Assembly: GCF_900156675.1 (NCBI RefSeq)
Contig: NZ_FTOH01000002.1
Span: 248,001-312,000, forward strand
Direction of reading: 5' to 3'
Origin: Thalassolituus maritimus
GTDB lineage: Bacteria > Pseudomonadota > Gammaproteobacteria > Pseudomonadales > Oceanobacteraceae
DNA: 64,000 nt
Part shown: positions 8,400-17,140 of the stretch, in pieces
How the letters are laid out: each line of letters starts with the position of its first letter
Numbering within the stretch: the first letter of the stretch is position 1
Translations under genes and position numbers: made by a program
Notes under the pieces: generated by a model
Databases searched by the model: none
What the model saw: only the letters and a program-made list of their open reading frames with translations
What the model was told of the DNA's origin: nothing

Positions 8400-8951
8400 A
8401 TGTCTATTGACGATGTATATCTTTCGATAGCAAAAAATATTGTCAATGCCATTCTCGATGATTGGGATGAAGCAGTTGTTGATATTGAGAGGCCTGCAGA
8501 AGATGTAATTTCATTTTCAGTGAGTTATTTTTTGAATGGTGATGAAGAGTACTTGGACTTTGACGATATAGATACTCAACAGCTAACTCCAGACGGTAAT
8601 AAAATGAGTCAGTCATATACGAAATCTAACCAGAAGTTATTTGACGGTTCAGAACAGGAATTTTTTTCAGAAAATTACAAGATGAATATTTCAGATTCAT
8701 TGATAATTTCTCCTAGTTCTCTTGCTCCTCTCTCTAGACTAGTGAAACTTAGACCTGACGATGTCACAGCGGTTGTAGGGGGCCGAGTAATGTCCTTCGA
8801 TAATGAAACACTATACAGAGGGACCAAAAAGGGTACCGATTTATATTACTTTACTCCAAATGAAGAAGAAGATTTATACATATTCTCTCTCGGAGAATTT
8901 CAGCCGAGTAGGTTTATCTGTATATATAATGGAAAAATTTTTTCCGGCTAG
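8400..8951 (+). CDS. Putative immunity protein, YezG-like N-terminus with unrelated C-terminal half
   Basis: 183 residues, acidic and AT-rich. The first 55 residues (IDDVYLSIAKNIVNAILDDW ...) resemble the start of the YezG-like protein at 7942: same helix and Trp spacing. From about residue 60 the similarity stops. A Ser/Asn-rich middle is followed by a compact C-terminal part (about 112-183: VKLRPDDVTAVVGGRVMSF ... IYNGKIFSG) that was not recognised. It may be a mosaic of two immunity genes or an immunity protein of a new kind. It lies in line with the array of orphan immunity genes, and its start directly follows a possible toxin-tail relic. Confidence 0.55.
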   Translation: MSIDDVYLSIAKNIVNAILDDWDEAVVDIERPAEDVISFSVSYFLNGDEEYLDFDDIDTQQLTPDGNKMSQSYTKSNQKLFDGSEQEFFSENYKMNISDSLIISPSSLAPLSRLVKLRPDDVTAVVGGRVMSFDNETLYRGTKKGTDLYYFTPNEEEDLYIFSLGEFQPSRFICIYNGKIFSG

Positions 8952-8983
8952 GTAACATCAATTCTATTTTGGTTTGGCTCGCT

Positions 8984-10123
8984 ATGAATAATAAAAGTAT
9001 CCAAGAATTTTCTTTAAAGATATCAAACCTCGCTAGCCAAGGCCTTTGGTTTCCCAACAGCTCAGAAAAAATGTCTGGCGTTGCTGTCGAGCCCGAAGTC
9101 ACTGAAATTCAAACTTATATTAACGCCAGAAAGGGGTTTGACCGAGGCCTAATCGATGAAAATCGTCTAAATAACCTCCCCGGCAGTTCACTTAAGCACT
9201 CTATTTCTGATCGTGCACGTGGTGCTCTGATTGGTACAGCCGTCGGGGATGCTCTCGGCACAACTATTGAATTTTCTACACCAGGTACCTTTGAACCAGT
9301 TACCGAAATTACTGGCGGAGGCCCCTTCAAATTAAAATCTGGCGAATGGACTGACGACTCCAGTATGATGCTATGTCTCGCACACAGCCTGACGCGAAAG
9401 GGTACGTTTGATCTAAAAGATCAGATTGATTTGTATGTAAAATGGTGGAAAGAAGGCGCCTTTAGCGTTACAGCCAGCTGCTTTGATATCGGCATGACGG
9501 TCCAGTCTGCGTTACAGGAATATCAACAAGCAGGTAATCCAGAAGCTGGCCCTGACGACCCCTACAGTGCAGGAAATGGTTCTCTTATGCGACTGGCTCC
9601 GATCCCCGTCTTCTTTCATAGCAACTTTGAAGAAGCTGTATATTATTCAGGAAAGAGCTCTTTAACTACCCATCGTGCTACTGAGGCGGTAGATGCCTGC
9701 CGCTACTTTGGAGGATTAATATGGGGAGCACTCAATGGTGCATCTAAAGATGAATTGCTGGATGACCTTTATACTCCTGTTCCCGGTTATTGGGATAAAA
9801 AGCCTTTGTGCGACTCCGTGGCTGATCTTATCCGCAACGAAAATTATAAATATAAATCAGCATCAGAGGTTCGCGGGTCTGGGTATGTCATGCACTCGCT
9901 TGAAGCAGTTTTATGGGCCTTTTCAACAACGGACACTTTTGAGGAAGGCCTCCTAAAAGCTGTCAACCTTGGTGAAGATGCCGATACAACAGGTGCAATC
10001 TTTGGTCAGATTGGTGGGGCATATTATGGTGAACAGGGAATACCTCAGCGCTGGGTTTCTAAAGTAAAACATAATTACTTTTTCTATAAGAAGGCTGATG
10101 AGTTAATAAAAATCAGCTCTTAG
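8984..10123 (+). CDS. ADP-ribosylglycohydrolase (DraG/ARH family)
   Basis: 379 residues from ATG at 8984 (a TTG 15 bases upstream is less likely). It removes ADP-ribose from modified proteins or nucleic acids and is cytosolic. Family signatures: ARGALIGTAVGDALG (about 78-92), the metal-binding EWTDDSSMM (about 121-129), GNGSLMRLAPIPV in the middle, and the C-terminal LGEDADTTGAIFGQIGGAYYG, which holds the second set of metal-binding Asp/Thr residues. It therefore looks catalytically complete. An N-terminal extension of about 72 residues is not part of the core fold. It closes the toxin/immunity array that begins with an ADP-ribosyltransferase-like toxin. Enzymatic immunity by an ADP-ribosylhydrolase is known (Tri1 against Tre1), so a protective role is plausible. 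Confidence 0.88.
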   Translation: MNNKSIQEFSLKISNLASQGLWFPNSSEKMSGVAVEPEVTEIQTYINARKGFDRGLIDENRLNNLPGSSLKHSISDRARGALIGTAVGDALGTTIEFSTPGTFEPVTEITGGGPFKLKSGEWTDDSSMMLCLAHSLTRKGTFDLKDQIDLYVKWWKEGAFSVTASCFDIGMTVQSALQEYQQAGNPEAGPDDPYSAGNGSLMRLAPIPVFFHSNFEEAVYYSGKSSLTTHRATEAVDACRYFGGLIWGALNGASKDELLDDLYTPVPGYWDKKPLCDSVADLIRNENYKYKSASEVRGSGYVMHSLEAVLWAFSTTDTFEEGLLKAVNLGEDADTTGAIFGQIGGAYYGEQGIPQRWVSKVKHNYFFYKKADELIKISS

Positions 10124-10250
10124 GCTACTGAGTACTTAGGCAGTGTAGAAATATATAGGCAGACGGTCATCCCTCCGAAAATACTCTAATAATGAGTGGT
10201 CCTGCTCAGGGGAAGGTTACACCATCCCTGGTTCAACTGAGTGAGTCGCG

Positions 10251-11003
10251 TTATCTGTCTTTTTTGAGCACTGCCTTAAGGGCTGAAATATTAGCATGTG
10301 CGCCTTCGGCTTCTTTTAAACGGCGGCGTTGCTGAGCAAAGAGATCAAATTCCAATTTCGCCTTCACGAAGATAGTTTTTGGCGATGGTGACATCAGTCT
10401 TTCGCACTTCATCGCCTTTATAGCTGGTTAACCCCATATCTGGTTTACTGGCATCCACACGACTAGCAATCAGCTCAGCGGCCGTCATATTTGTACAGGC
10501 ATAATGCAGTTTATTCTGAATGGTTTGGAAGAAAAGAGTGGTCTCTTTATTGGAAGGCTCGTAGTCTGCCGCCATGGTAAAGATCTCTTTAACTCGCAGA
10601 TAGACACGACGCTCACTCGCTCGATATCGCGAATGCGTTCCAGCATCTCGTCAAAGTAGTCAGGAACCGCTGAGTGGCCAACGGGGGGATTTTTGAGGCG
10701 CTCGTCATCCATGGCAAATCCCTTGATCAGATATTCTTGTAATACCTGTGTTGCCCACTGGCGGAACTGAGTACCACGCTGTGATCGTACTCGGTATCCG
10801 ACCGCTAGGATAGCTTCCAAGTTGTAATGATCGATTTGGCGATTGACCTGCCTTACCCCTTCTAATCGAACTATCCGGAATTTCCGGATGGTTGCGTTTT
10901 GAACAAGTTCTTCCTCGTTATAAATGTTTACAAGGTGCTCATTGATGGTACGGACATCTTTGTCATAAAGCTCAGCCATCGCAGCTTGTGAAACTCGCTC
11001 ATG
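10251..11003 (-). pseudogene. Broken RhuM-family gene
   Basis: Pieces of a virulence RhuM-family protein (pfam Virulence_RhuM) in three frames. From the right: SQAAMAELYDKDVRTINEHL, then TIRKFRIVRLEGVRQVNRQ, a GYRVRSQRGTQFRQWATQVL block and LKNPPV; then after a frame break near 10600, ASRVDASKPDMGLTSYKGDE and AKNYLREGE. Finally, after a second shift and an apparent internal deletion, DLFAQQRRRLKEAEGAH to a TAA at 10251-10253. The N-terminus (about 35 residues) is missing where it meets an IS-like scrap. RhuM genes often sit beside restriction or other defence genes; their role is not well defined. This copy cannot make a full-length product. Confidence 0.75.
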
Positions 11004-11091
11004 TAGTCATCCAGCTCATCCGTTACATCAACAAAACCTACTTCAAAGTCCTCGCTGTCCTGAAACTCACCGTACAGGCACGTTCGCATGT

Positions 11092-11195
11092 GCCGGGAAG
11101 CCTCAATCTTGAGCTCCGGAGTGAGTGATCTACGTTGTCTTCTTGTCATTGAACACCTCTTTGATGGTCAGGCTGCCACCTATCTGGGTGTCCGG
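11092..11195 (-). mobile_element. Probable left-end scrap of an IS3-family element
   Basis: Reading leftwards from about 11195: GGACACCCAGATAGGTGG resembles the terminal sequence of IS3-type elements. A short leader and ATG at 11149 follow, opening MTRRQRRSLTPELKIEASR, close to the start of IS3 OrfA proteins. After that the frame continues to 10928 with sequence not recognised as transposase, so the element is cut off after about 19 codons. No orfB and no second inverted repeat were seen. Likely the scar of an insertion and deletion that also damaged the neighbouring RhuM gene. Confidence 0.4.
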
Positions 11196-11208
11196 GATCA
11201 TTGAACCA

Positions 11209-13134
11209 CTACAAATCATCTATACAGGGTAATCCGCAAGATTTCAGGAACTCAAAAGTGCCGTCGTAGTATGAACTTTGGCGAGTTAAGTCTGAACTGC
11301 ACCCTTCAGGTATGTAGATGATCATTCCTTGTCTGGCACGAGTAAGAAGGACACGATAGGCGTTTTCTAGATACTTTCTCGATTGCTGTTGATGCCTGAT
11401 AGTCCACCTGCTTCCGGAAAAGTTATAGTACTCAAATCCATTTTCCGAGTATCTGAGATCTGCATCCCAGCCAACTATCGCCCAATCTAGTTCCAGTCCT
11501 TGCACTTTAAATTCGCTAACCGCTTCTTCTAAAACGTTAGAGCTTCGAATATCACTCTTGTCAGCAAGAAACCAATGTCTCTCATCAACTTGCATAGAAT
11601 TGAAGACTCCTTCAGCCCTCAATCTTTTACTTGACGAACTCGAGAGGATTCCCATTCTATCTTCACCTCTGCATTGAGCTTTTATCCATGATTTGGCAGC
11701 ACTCAATTTCCGCGTTAATACGACAGGGTATTTGTTATTTAATTTCTTATACTGAAGCTTCGCTGATTCAGAATCCGAGCCCAGGACTGCATCAATCAAT
11801 GAAGCTAAGTTTGAAGCTCTGAAAGAACGCTGAGAAGCTGATAAATGAAATTCAGGTCGCTCGTTATATTCCATCAATCGAGTTTCACAGATTTGATCCT
11901 TCAACTTCGATGAATAATAGACTTTCCAGTCCGGAAATTTTTCACGAACAGAAGATAACCAAGAAGAAACTCCAGCTTCTCCACTATTGATTTCTTGGCC
12001 TGTCCCAACGAGAGCAATAACGACACACCAGTCGGTACGCCTGTTCATACTACTCAAAAGTACATCGGGCTCTGATCCTAAGCCTTTATATTCGGGTTTA
12101 CTCTTGACGAGATGTTTCTCATCCCATGCCCTTTGAGCCTCATCGAAAATTACAACATGCTCTGCTGGAACTTCTTCACTTAATCCATAGTGTTGCCTGA
12201 AGTGATGAACATTTTGAATACTAGTTTTGACTCGAGGCTCTGCTTCGCTCTTTTTTTCTCCGCGAGACATACTGTCTTGTATTAATGCTTGCCTCAGAAC
12301 ATTAACTAACGGGCCATTTCCAGACAAATATACAGCTGTTTCTTTATCATCTTTTGTCGGACGAGTAGCTATGTTTAACCCAACAAGTGTCTTTCCGGCT
12401 CCAGGAACACCTGTAACGAAACAAATAGCTTTATTCCTATTTAAATGACACTCATGGATCACTTTCTTGATCTCTCGAGTTGTCGTAGAAAGATTTTTTA
12501 CTGTAGCATCGCATTGCGCAATATCTTCTACGGCGTTATCAGCATAGAGTGCTCTTGCTGCTTCAATAATCGTTGGCGTGGGCTTATATTTAGATCCTAG
12601 CCACGTATTCATATCGATAAGTGGTAGGTCACTTTGAACGTTAGAGAAAAAACTAACGATCTCTTTTATCGATTTACCATTTGTTTTTTGTACTACTGCT
12701 ATACTCCGATCAATGGTATTGGTTGGTTCGAAGGAGCTTTTAGCTTTTGTAGCGACTAAAACTGGGACTATTAGTCTGTTCTGACTTCCTGCATGAAAAT
12801 ACTGAAAGTCGAGTGCATAGCTTTCTACTTGGCTAATATCACTAGACTTATAACTGGTTTCGCCAACTTTAAACTCTAGAACAAACACTATTCCTTTATA
12901 CAAGAAAACTACATCGGCTCTCTTCCCCATCCTAGGAATAAGCGCTTCGAAAGCAATATGACTGTCAGCGAAACCAGCTAACTGTTCCCTTAGAATTCGT
13001 ATTTGCTCTTCCCAAGCCCTTGTCTGCTGATGAACAATTTCTTGCGAGTGTGAGGGAACTATAGATCCAATGATTTTTGCATCAGTATCATTTAAGAAAT
13101 CTTCAACAGTAGCTGAGTAATACGCTCTATTCAT
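11209..13134 (-). CDS. DUF2075 protein: PD-(D/E)XK-like nuclease fused to a P-loop helicase-like domain
   Basis: 641 residues from ATG at 13134. The N-terminal part carries a nuclease-like pattern: RADVVF (Asp74), VLEFK (Glu87, Lys89) and QVESY (Gln102, Tyr106), the D-ExK-QxxxY arrangement of the PD-(D/E)XK superfamily. The helicase-like part has Walker A GVPGAGKT (242-249), Walker B VVIFDEAQRAWD (about 336-347) and near the C-terminus AYRVLLTRARQGMIIYIPEG, a motif VI-like block with arginine finger. This is the DUF2075 layout. Its ATG lies inside the end of the XRE regulator gene (8-base overlap), so the two are coupled. It is AT-richer than the core genes. A phage- or plasmid-restriction role is likely but inferred; no substrate is known. 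Confidence 0.75.
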   Translation of the reverse strand: MNRAYYSATVEDFLNDTDAKIIGSIVPSHSQEIVHQQTRAWEEQIRILREQLAGFADSHIAFEALIPRMGKRADVVFLYKGIVFVLEFKVGETSYKSSDISQVESYALDFQYFHAGSQNRLIVPVLVATKAKSSFEPTNTIDRSIAVVQKTNGKSIKEIVSFFSNVQSDLPLIDMNTWLGSKYKPTPTIIEAARALYADNAVEDIAQCDATVKNLSTTTREIKKVIHECHLNRNKAICFVTGVPGAGKTLVGLNIATRPTKDDKETAVYLSGNGPLVNVLRQALIQDSMSRGEKKSEAEPRVKTSIQNVHHFRQHYGLSEEVPAEHVVIFDEAQRAWDEKHLVKSKPEYKGLGSEPDVLLSSMNRRTDWCVVIALVGTGQEINSGEAGVSSWLSSVREKFPDWKVYYSSKLKDQICETRLMEYNERPEFHLSASQRSFRASNLASLIDAVLGSDSESAKLQYKKLNNKYPVVLTRKLSAAKSWIKAQCRGEDRMGILSSSSSKRLRAEGVFNSMQVDERHWFLADKSDIRSSNVLEEAVSEFKVQGLELDWAIVGWDADLRYSENGFEYYNFSGSRWTIRHQQQSRKYLENAYRVLLTRARQGMIIYIPEGCSSDLTRQSSYYDGTFEFLKSCGLPCIDDL

Positions 13135-13354
13135 CGTCAACCTCGAAATCAATTAATGACGACATAGAAATATTTAGAGCTTTCGAGAGCCTTGAGATGT
13201 TAACTAAAGAAACGTTGCGTTTTCCCCGTTCAACTCCACTGACATAAGTTCGATCAAGATCGGCAAGGCTTGCCAGCTGCTCTTGGCTAAGATGCCTAGC
13301 CAAGCGCTCCGTACGCACTCTTTCCCCGAATAAGCTAAGAAGCCGATTTTCCAT
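13127..13354 (-). CDS. XRE-family HTH regulator paired with the DUF2075 gene
   Basis: 75 residues, a single Cro/C1-type helix-turn-helix domain: RVRTERLARHLSQEQLASLA, DRTYVSGVERGKRNVSL and IDFE at the end. ATG at 13354. It overlaps the downstream nuclease/helicase gene by 8 bases, and its promoter region contains two copies of GACTATAAGTC (13402-13427), good candidates for its own operators. Probably an autorepressor that sets the level of the nuclease/helicase, as in restriction-modification controller genes. Confidence 0.88.
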   Translation of the reverse strand: MENRLLSLFGERVRTERLARHLSQEQLASLADLDRTYVSGVERGKRNVSLVNISRLSKALNISMSSLIDFEVDDE

Positions 13355-13401
13355 GATTAGATCCAGCTAAGATTTCTTGACTGGAACTTCATCGTTTAGT
13401 T

Positions 13402-13427
13402 GACTATAAGTCTACGGACTATAAGTC
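13402..13427. promoter_or_regulatory. Paired operator-like repeats GACTATAAGTC
   Basis: Two exact 11-base copies of GACTATAAGTC at 13402-13412 and 13417-13427 (15-base period). Each is itself near-palindromic (GACT-ATA-AGTC). They lie between the divergent XRE gene (start 13354) and the small gene at 13445, so they could control both. XRE proteins usually bind such short dyads; binding here is inference. Confidence 0.6.
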
Positions 13428-13444
13428 ACATTGGGGGTTCTAGA

Positions 13445-13684
13445 ATGAATAATGAGAAATATTTTGCTGAGGTAGAGAGAGAACTACTCTCCCGCTTTCA
13501 CATAACTCTCGAAGATACCGGCTATGAAAAGCTCGATTGGATAGAAAGGTTTGATTGTGAAGATGCTAAGCAGGACGTAGCTATGTTTGGAATGAAATAT
13601 GACCTGACTGAGATGGAAAATCTATCACTCACTTCCCAATACAGAAGCTTCCAAAAATCTCACCCAACAAATCATCGGCAGTAA
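13445..13684 (+). CDS. Small hypothetical protein running into the mnmE 3' end
   Basis: 79 residues from ATG at 13445, preceded by a weak purine run. It begins [20 protein letters not shown] and contains an acidic, helix-forming middle ([20 protein letters not shown], then MKYDLTEM). The family was not recognised. Its last 18 codons or so overlap the 3' end of mnmE on the other strand (stop of mnmE at 13629), so its own tail is made of sequence complementary to mnmE. That suggests the gene came in with an element inserted at the mnmE end and lost its original stop. It is divergent from the XRE gene and shares its control region. Confidence 0.5.
   Translation: MNNEKYFAEVERELLSRFHITLEDTGYEKLDWIERFDCEDAKQDVAMFGMKYDLTEMENLSLTSQYRSFQKSHPTNHRQ
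13629..13646 (-). other. mnmE 3'-end attachment-site-like sequence
   Basis: The last codons of mnmE read TTCTGTATTGGGAAGTGA (minus strand), encoding F-C-I-G-K-stop. The 3' end of this gene (trmE/thdF) is the attachment site of SGI1-type genomic islands, whose 18-base core has nearly this sequence. Accessory genes start exactly on the downstream side. No second copy of the core was found between 1 and 13628 and no integrase is present, so this is either a former insertion boundary or an unused site. Confidence 0.45.
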
Positions 13685-15032
13685 AGGCCCCGGTGATTTC
13701 GTTCAGTGCGTTCTGAGCCATGCGCAGGTCTTCCGCGAGTAGCTCGCCTGCTCCCATGCCTTCAAGCTGTTGGCGGCCGTAGGCAAGGGCATCTTTAGCG
13801 CGGTTAAGGGCATCAATATGGCGACGGCGGGCAAGAAAGCCGCCTTCATTCGCGGCGTTGTATCCCATCACGTCTTTGAGGTGTTCGCGCAGGGTATCTA
13901 CGCCGGCGTTCTGTTTTGCAGAGAGGGTGATGGTTGGGTAGTTGGCGTTTGAGCCTTCAGTCGTATCCAGGCCAATGTTCTCAGTCGAGAGATCGGCTTT
14001 GTTGCGGATCACGGTAACGCGTCCGCTGGCGAGCAGGTCATCTGTCTGCTGTTCGAGTCCGCGCTCATCGTAGAGGGCGTGCAGGAGCTTCTCAGGGTCG
14101 GTTTCGTCTGTGGTTGAGTCGATCATCAGCAGAATGCGATCCGCCTTGCTGATCTCGTCCCAGGCGCGCTGAATACCTATGCGTTCAACTTCGTCGGGTG
14201 CATCACGTAAACCTGCGGTGTCGATGATGTGCAGCGGCATACCATCAATGTGAATATGTTCTTTCAGTACATCGCGTGTGGTACCGGCAATGTCAGTGAC
14301 AATGGCTCGCTCCTGACCTGCCAATGCATTCAGCAGAGAAGATTTGCCGGCGTTCGGGCGCCCTGCGATCACGACGTTCATGCCTTCTCGGAGGATGGCA
14401 CCCTGATTTGCCTCTCGCAGCACCTTCTCTAACGCCTGTTCAACGTCAGTGAGCATAGCTTCGACTTTGCCATCACTGAGAAAATCGATCTCTTCCTCAG
14501 GGAAATCGATCGCGGCTTCGGTATACATCCGCAGATGTATCAGTTGATCGAGAAGCTCATGCACTTTTTTGGAGAATTCACCCTGCATGGAGCGCAACGC
14601 GCAACGTGCGGCTTGCTCAGACGCCGAGTCGATCAGGTCGGCAATGGCTTCAGCCTGGGCGAGATCCAGTTTGTCGTTCAGAAAAGCGCGCTCTGAAAAT
14701 TCGCCGGGGCGGGCCATCCGACAGCCAAGTGCCACGACTTCCTTCAAGAGCAGATCGAGTACAACCGGCCCACCATGACCCTGAAGTTCGAGCACGTCTT
14801 CGCCAGTAAACGAATTCGGATTCAGGAAGAAGAGGGCGATACCTTCATCAAGCACGGTACCATCAGCGGCCTTGAAGGGTCCGTAATGTGCGTAACGGGG
14901 TTTTGGTTCATAACCCAGAATGGCGCATGCCACATCCCTGGCCTTTTCACCTGACACACGAATAATGCCTACACCGCCGCGCCCTGGGGCAGTTGCGATG
15001 GCTGTAATGGTGTCCTGGTGTACCTGGGTCAT
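13629..15032 (-). CDS. mnmE: MnmE (TrmE), tRNA modification GTPase
   Basis: 467 residues from ATG at 15032 (AAGG upstream; a longer frame from 15083 adds residues outside the family). GTPase partner of MnmG in wobble-uridine modification. N-terminal formyl-THF-binding domain begins [22 protein letters not shown]. The G domain in the C-terminal half has [12 protein letters not shown] (G1), DIAGTTRD (G2), DTAGLRDA (G3) and NKAD (G4). The protein ends in FCIGK, with the conserved C-terminal Cys of the C-x-GK motif. It follows yidC on the same strand after a terminator-like hairpin (15128-15151). Its 3' end borders accessory genes. Confidence 0.97.
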   Translation of the reverse strand: MTQVHQDTITAIATAPGRGGVGIIRVSGEKARDVACAILGYEPKPRYAHYGPFKAADGTVLDEGIALFFLNPNSFTGEDVLELQGHGGPVVLDLLLKEVVALGCRMARPGEFSERAFLNDKLDLAQAEAIADLIDSASEQAARCALRSMQGEFSKKVHELLDQLIHLRMYTEAAIDFPEEEIDFLSDGKVEAMLTDVEQALEKVLREANQGAILREGMNVVIAGRPNAGKSSLLNALAGQERAIVTDIAGTTRDVLKEHIHIDGMPLHIIDTAGLRDAPDEVERIGIQRAWDEISKADRILLMIDSTTDETDPEKLLHALYDERGLEQQTDDLLASGRVTVIRNKADLSTENIGLDTTEGSNANYPTITLSAKQNAGVDTLREHLKDVMGYNAANEGGFLARRRHIDALNRAKDALAYGRQQLEGMGAGELLAEDLRMAQNALNEITGAFTADDLLGEIFGSFCIGK

Positions 15033-15127
15033 GGTCTGGCCTTTTGTTTCTTGATAGTCCTTATCTCTCTCTAAGACCATCATGACATCGGAGTGTCGTG
15101 TGTGAATGCGCCCATTTTAAGGCAACA

Positions 15128-15151
15128 AAAAAGGCGCCGCAGCGCCTTTTT
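15128..15151 (-). terminator. Terminator between yidC and mnmE
   Basis: Stem AAAAAGGCGC/GCGCCTTTTT with CGCA loop, 17 bases past the yidC stop. The A-run on one side and T-run on the other allow termination from either strand; here it ends the rpmH-rnpA-yidD-yidC transcript. Confidence 0.85.
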
Positions 15152-15167
15152 AAGATTGGTCAGAGCG

Positions 15168-16835
15168 TCAGCTCTTCTCAATCTGTTTGGTAATGACGTA
15201 CTGCTGTGCAATCGAGAGTACGTTGTTCACTACCCAGTACAGTACCAGACCTGCAGGGAACCACAGGAAGAATACTGTGAAGATCACTGGCATAAGCTGC
15301 ATAACACGCGCCTGCATCGGGTCTGGCGGTGTTGGGTTCAGCTTGAACTGGATGAACATAGATGCGCCCATCAACAATGGCAGGATGAACAGCGGATCTT
15401 TGATCGACAGGTCTTCAATCCAGAGGAAGAAAGGCGCCTGACGCAGTTCTACCGATTCCATCAGCACCCAATACAGTGCGATGAATACTGGCATCTGAAC
15501 CAGAATTGGCAAACAACCACTGAGTGGATTGATCTTCTCGGTCTTGTAGAGCTTCATCATCTCCTGACCAAGTTTCTCGCGGTTATCACCGTAGCGCTCT
15601 TTGATTTCCGCCATTTTCGGTGCAACTTTGCGCATATTCGCCATTGAACGGTACGACATCGCCGACAGCTTAAAGAACACAAGTTTGATCAGAACCGTCA
15701 GCAGGATGATTGCCACACCCCAGTTACCAACGAAGTCGTGGATGTTATCCAGCAGCCAGAACAGCGGCTGCGCAACCCACCAGAGGATGCCGTAGTCAAT
15801 CACCAGGTTCAGGTTTGGCGCGATTTCTTCCAGACGGTCCTGGATCTTAGGACCAGTGTAGAGCTGAGCACCCATGGTCGCGGTTTCACCCGGAGCAACG
15901 CTGACAGAGTTGTCGTAGAAACCAAAGATGTAGTTTCCTTTCACGTAACGACCGTTGTAGGTGTGCTGCTGATCCTGTGCAGGAATCCACGCAGATACGA
16001 AGTAGTGTTGCAGAATGGCAGCCCAGCCACCTTCTTCAACGCTTTTGAATTTGCCTTCTTCGAGGTCATCAAAACTTACTTTCTGGTAACGCTCTTCACT
16101 GGTGGTCAGTGCGGCACCCAGGTACGCCTGCATGCCCATGCTGCTTGACTGAGAAGGGTCATCAGAACCGTCACGTTTCAGCTGTGCATAAAACGCACCC
16201 TGCCATGGCTCCTGCGAGATGTTGCGTACTTTGTAGCGCACATCCATCAGGTATTCACCGCGCGTGAAGGTGAAGATCTTTTCTACGTACGCTTTTTCAG
16301 ACTGGTGAGTCAGCACAACTTCAAGTGTGTCTTCGCCTTCGTTCAGCGTGTATTCAGTATTTTCCGTGCTGTACAGCGCACCGTTGTTTTTGTCGATGCC
16401 GTCACGTCCAACCAGGCCGCTTTGTGCGATAAAGAGACGAGTGTTGCTGTTTTCGAGCAAGGTAAATGGAACGTCTTTTTGTTTAATCGACTTTGAATAC
16501 TGCGGTAAACGAACCGAAACAACCTGACCGCCCTTAGGATTGATCTCTACGTTGAGAACATCGGTCTGCACTGTGATGACATCACCCGTCGGTGCGGCAA
16601 CTTCAGGCATGTCAGCTGCGCTGACCGCTGGTTGATCACTGACATCCGGTACATCTGCATCTACGGCATCGGAAGTGTCTGGGGTGTCAGAACCAAAATC
16701 TGGTGCTGATTCGTTGCTGGTTTCAGCAACTGGGGTCGTAACGTTCTCAGTTCCGTAATCCTGATTCCAGGCAAGAATCAGCATATAAGAGGAGATCGCA
16801 AGTCCTGCATAAATGACTAAACGGCGGATATCCAT
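15168..16835 (-). CDS. yidC: YidC membrane protein insertase
   Basis: 555 residues from ATG at 16835; a longer frame to 16928 is a shadow across yidD. Inserts and folds inner-membrane proteins, alone or with SecYEG. N-terminal anchor MDIRRLVIYAGLAISSYMLI, an acidic, Val/Asp-rich linker (about 35-85), a large periplasmic beta domain (about 90-345), then the five core membrane segments. These begin with VGNWGVAIILLTVLIKLVFF and include the amphipathic MANMRKVAPKM region and NPLSGCLPILVQMPVFIALY. The gene starts 2 bases after the yidD stop, and a terminator follows. Confidence 0.97.
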   Translation of the reverse strand: MDIRRLVIYAGLAISSYMLILAWNQDYGTENVTTPVAETSNESAPDFGSDTPDTSDAVDADVPDVSDQPAVSAADMPEVAAPTGDVITVQTDVLNVEINPKGGQVVSVRLPQYSKSIKQKDVPFTLLENSNTRLFIAQSGLVGRDGIDKNNGALYSTENTEYTLNEGEDTLEVVLTHQSEKAYVEKIFTFTRGEYLMDVRYKVRNISQEPWQGAFYAQLKRDGSDDPSQSSSMGMQAYLGAALTTSEERYQKVSFDDLEEGKFKSVEEGGWAAILQHYFVSAWIPAQDQQHTYNGRYVKGNYIFGFYDNSVSVAPGETATMGAQLYTGPKIQDRLEEIAPNLNLVIDYGILWWVAQPLFWLLDNIHDFVGNWGVAIILLTVLIKLVFFKLSAMSYRSMANMRKVAPKMAEIKERYGDNREKLGQEMMKLYKTEKINPLSGCLPILVQMPVFIALYWVLMESVELRQAPFFLWIEDLSIKDPLFILPLLMGASMFIQFKLNPTPPDPMQARVMQLMPVIFTVFFLWFPAGLVLYWVVNNVLSIAQQYVITKQIEKS

Positions 16836-16837
16836 GA

Positions 16838-17140
16838 TCAGGGTTTCCGTTGGCAACAATGAGTTGAATGAGTGTGTGTTTCCAGATCTGGTACCAGATC
16901 GACACCGTGACCACCCCATGGGTGACAACGGCCAATACGACGAAGTGCTAACCAGCCTCCACGAAGGATTCCGTAACGACGGATGGCTTCTTCAGCGTAT
17001 GAGGAACAAGTGGGGTAGTATCGACAGCGGCTGGGAAGCATCGGACTGATGGCATACCGATATACAGAAATCAGCGTCAGGGCTATCCTGGCTACAGGAT
17101 TAACGCCGCGGTTTGCGTTTTCTGCCTTGGTGTTTGCCAT
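16838..17140 (-). CDS. yidD: YidD, membrane protein insertion efficiency factor
   Basis: 100 residues. Small membrane-associated protein that assists YidC. Family hallmarks: [32 protein letters not shown] and [12 protein letters not shown], with the conserved Cys residues. Its ATG at 17140 lies within the end of rnpA (41-base overlap) and its stop is 2 bases before yidC, so all three are probably coupled. The C-terminal tail (about 20 residues, [12 protein letters not shown]) is unusually rich in His and Cys. Confidence 0.93.
   Translation of the reverse strand: MANTKAENANRGVNPVARIALTLISVYRYAISPMLPSRCRYYPTCSSYAEEAIRRYGILRGGWLALRRIGRCHPWGGHGVDLVPDLETHTHSTHCCQRKP

Noticed and set aside
13402-13427. 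Direct repeats near 13400 as the start of a CRISPR array
   Set aside because: Only two 11-base copies with a 4-base gap, and no cas genes; operator sites fit better.
1-13628. Second copy of the SGI1-type core TTCTGTATTGGGAAG that would bound an island
   Set aside because: Looked for in both orientations; only the copy at the mnmE end was seen, and no integrase gene is present.
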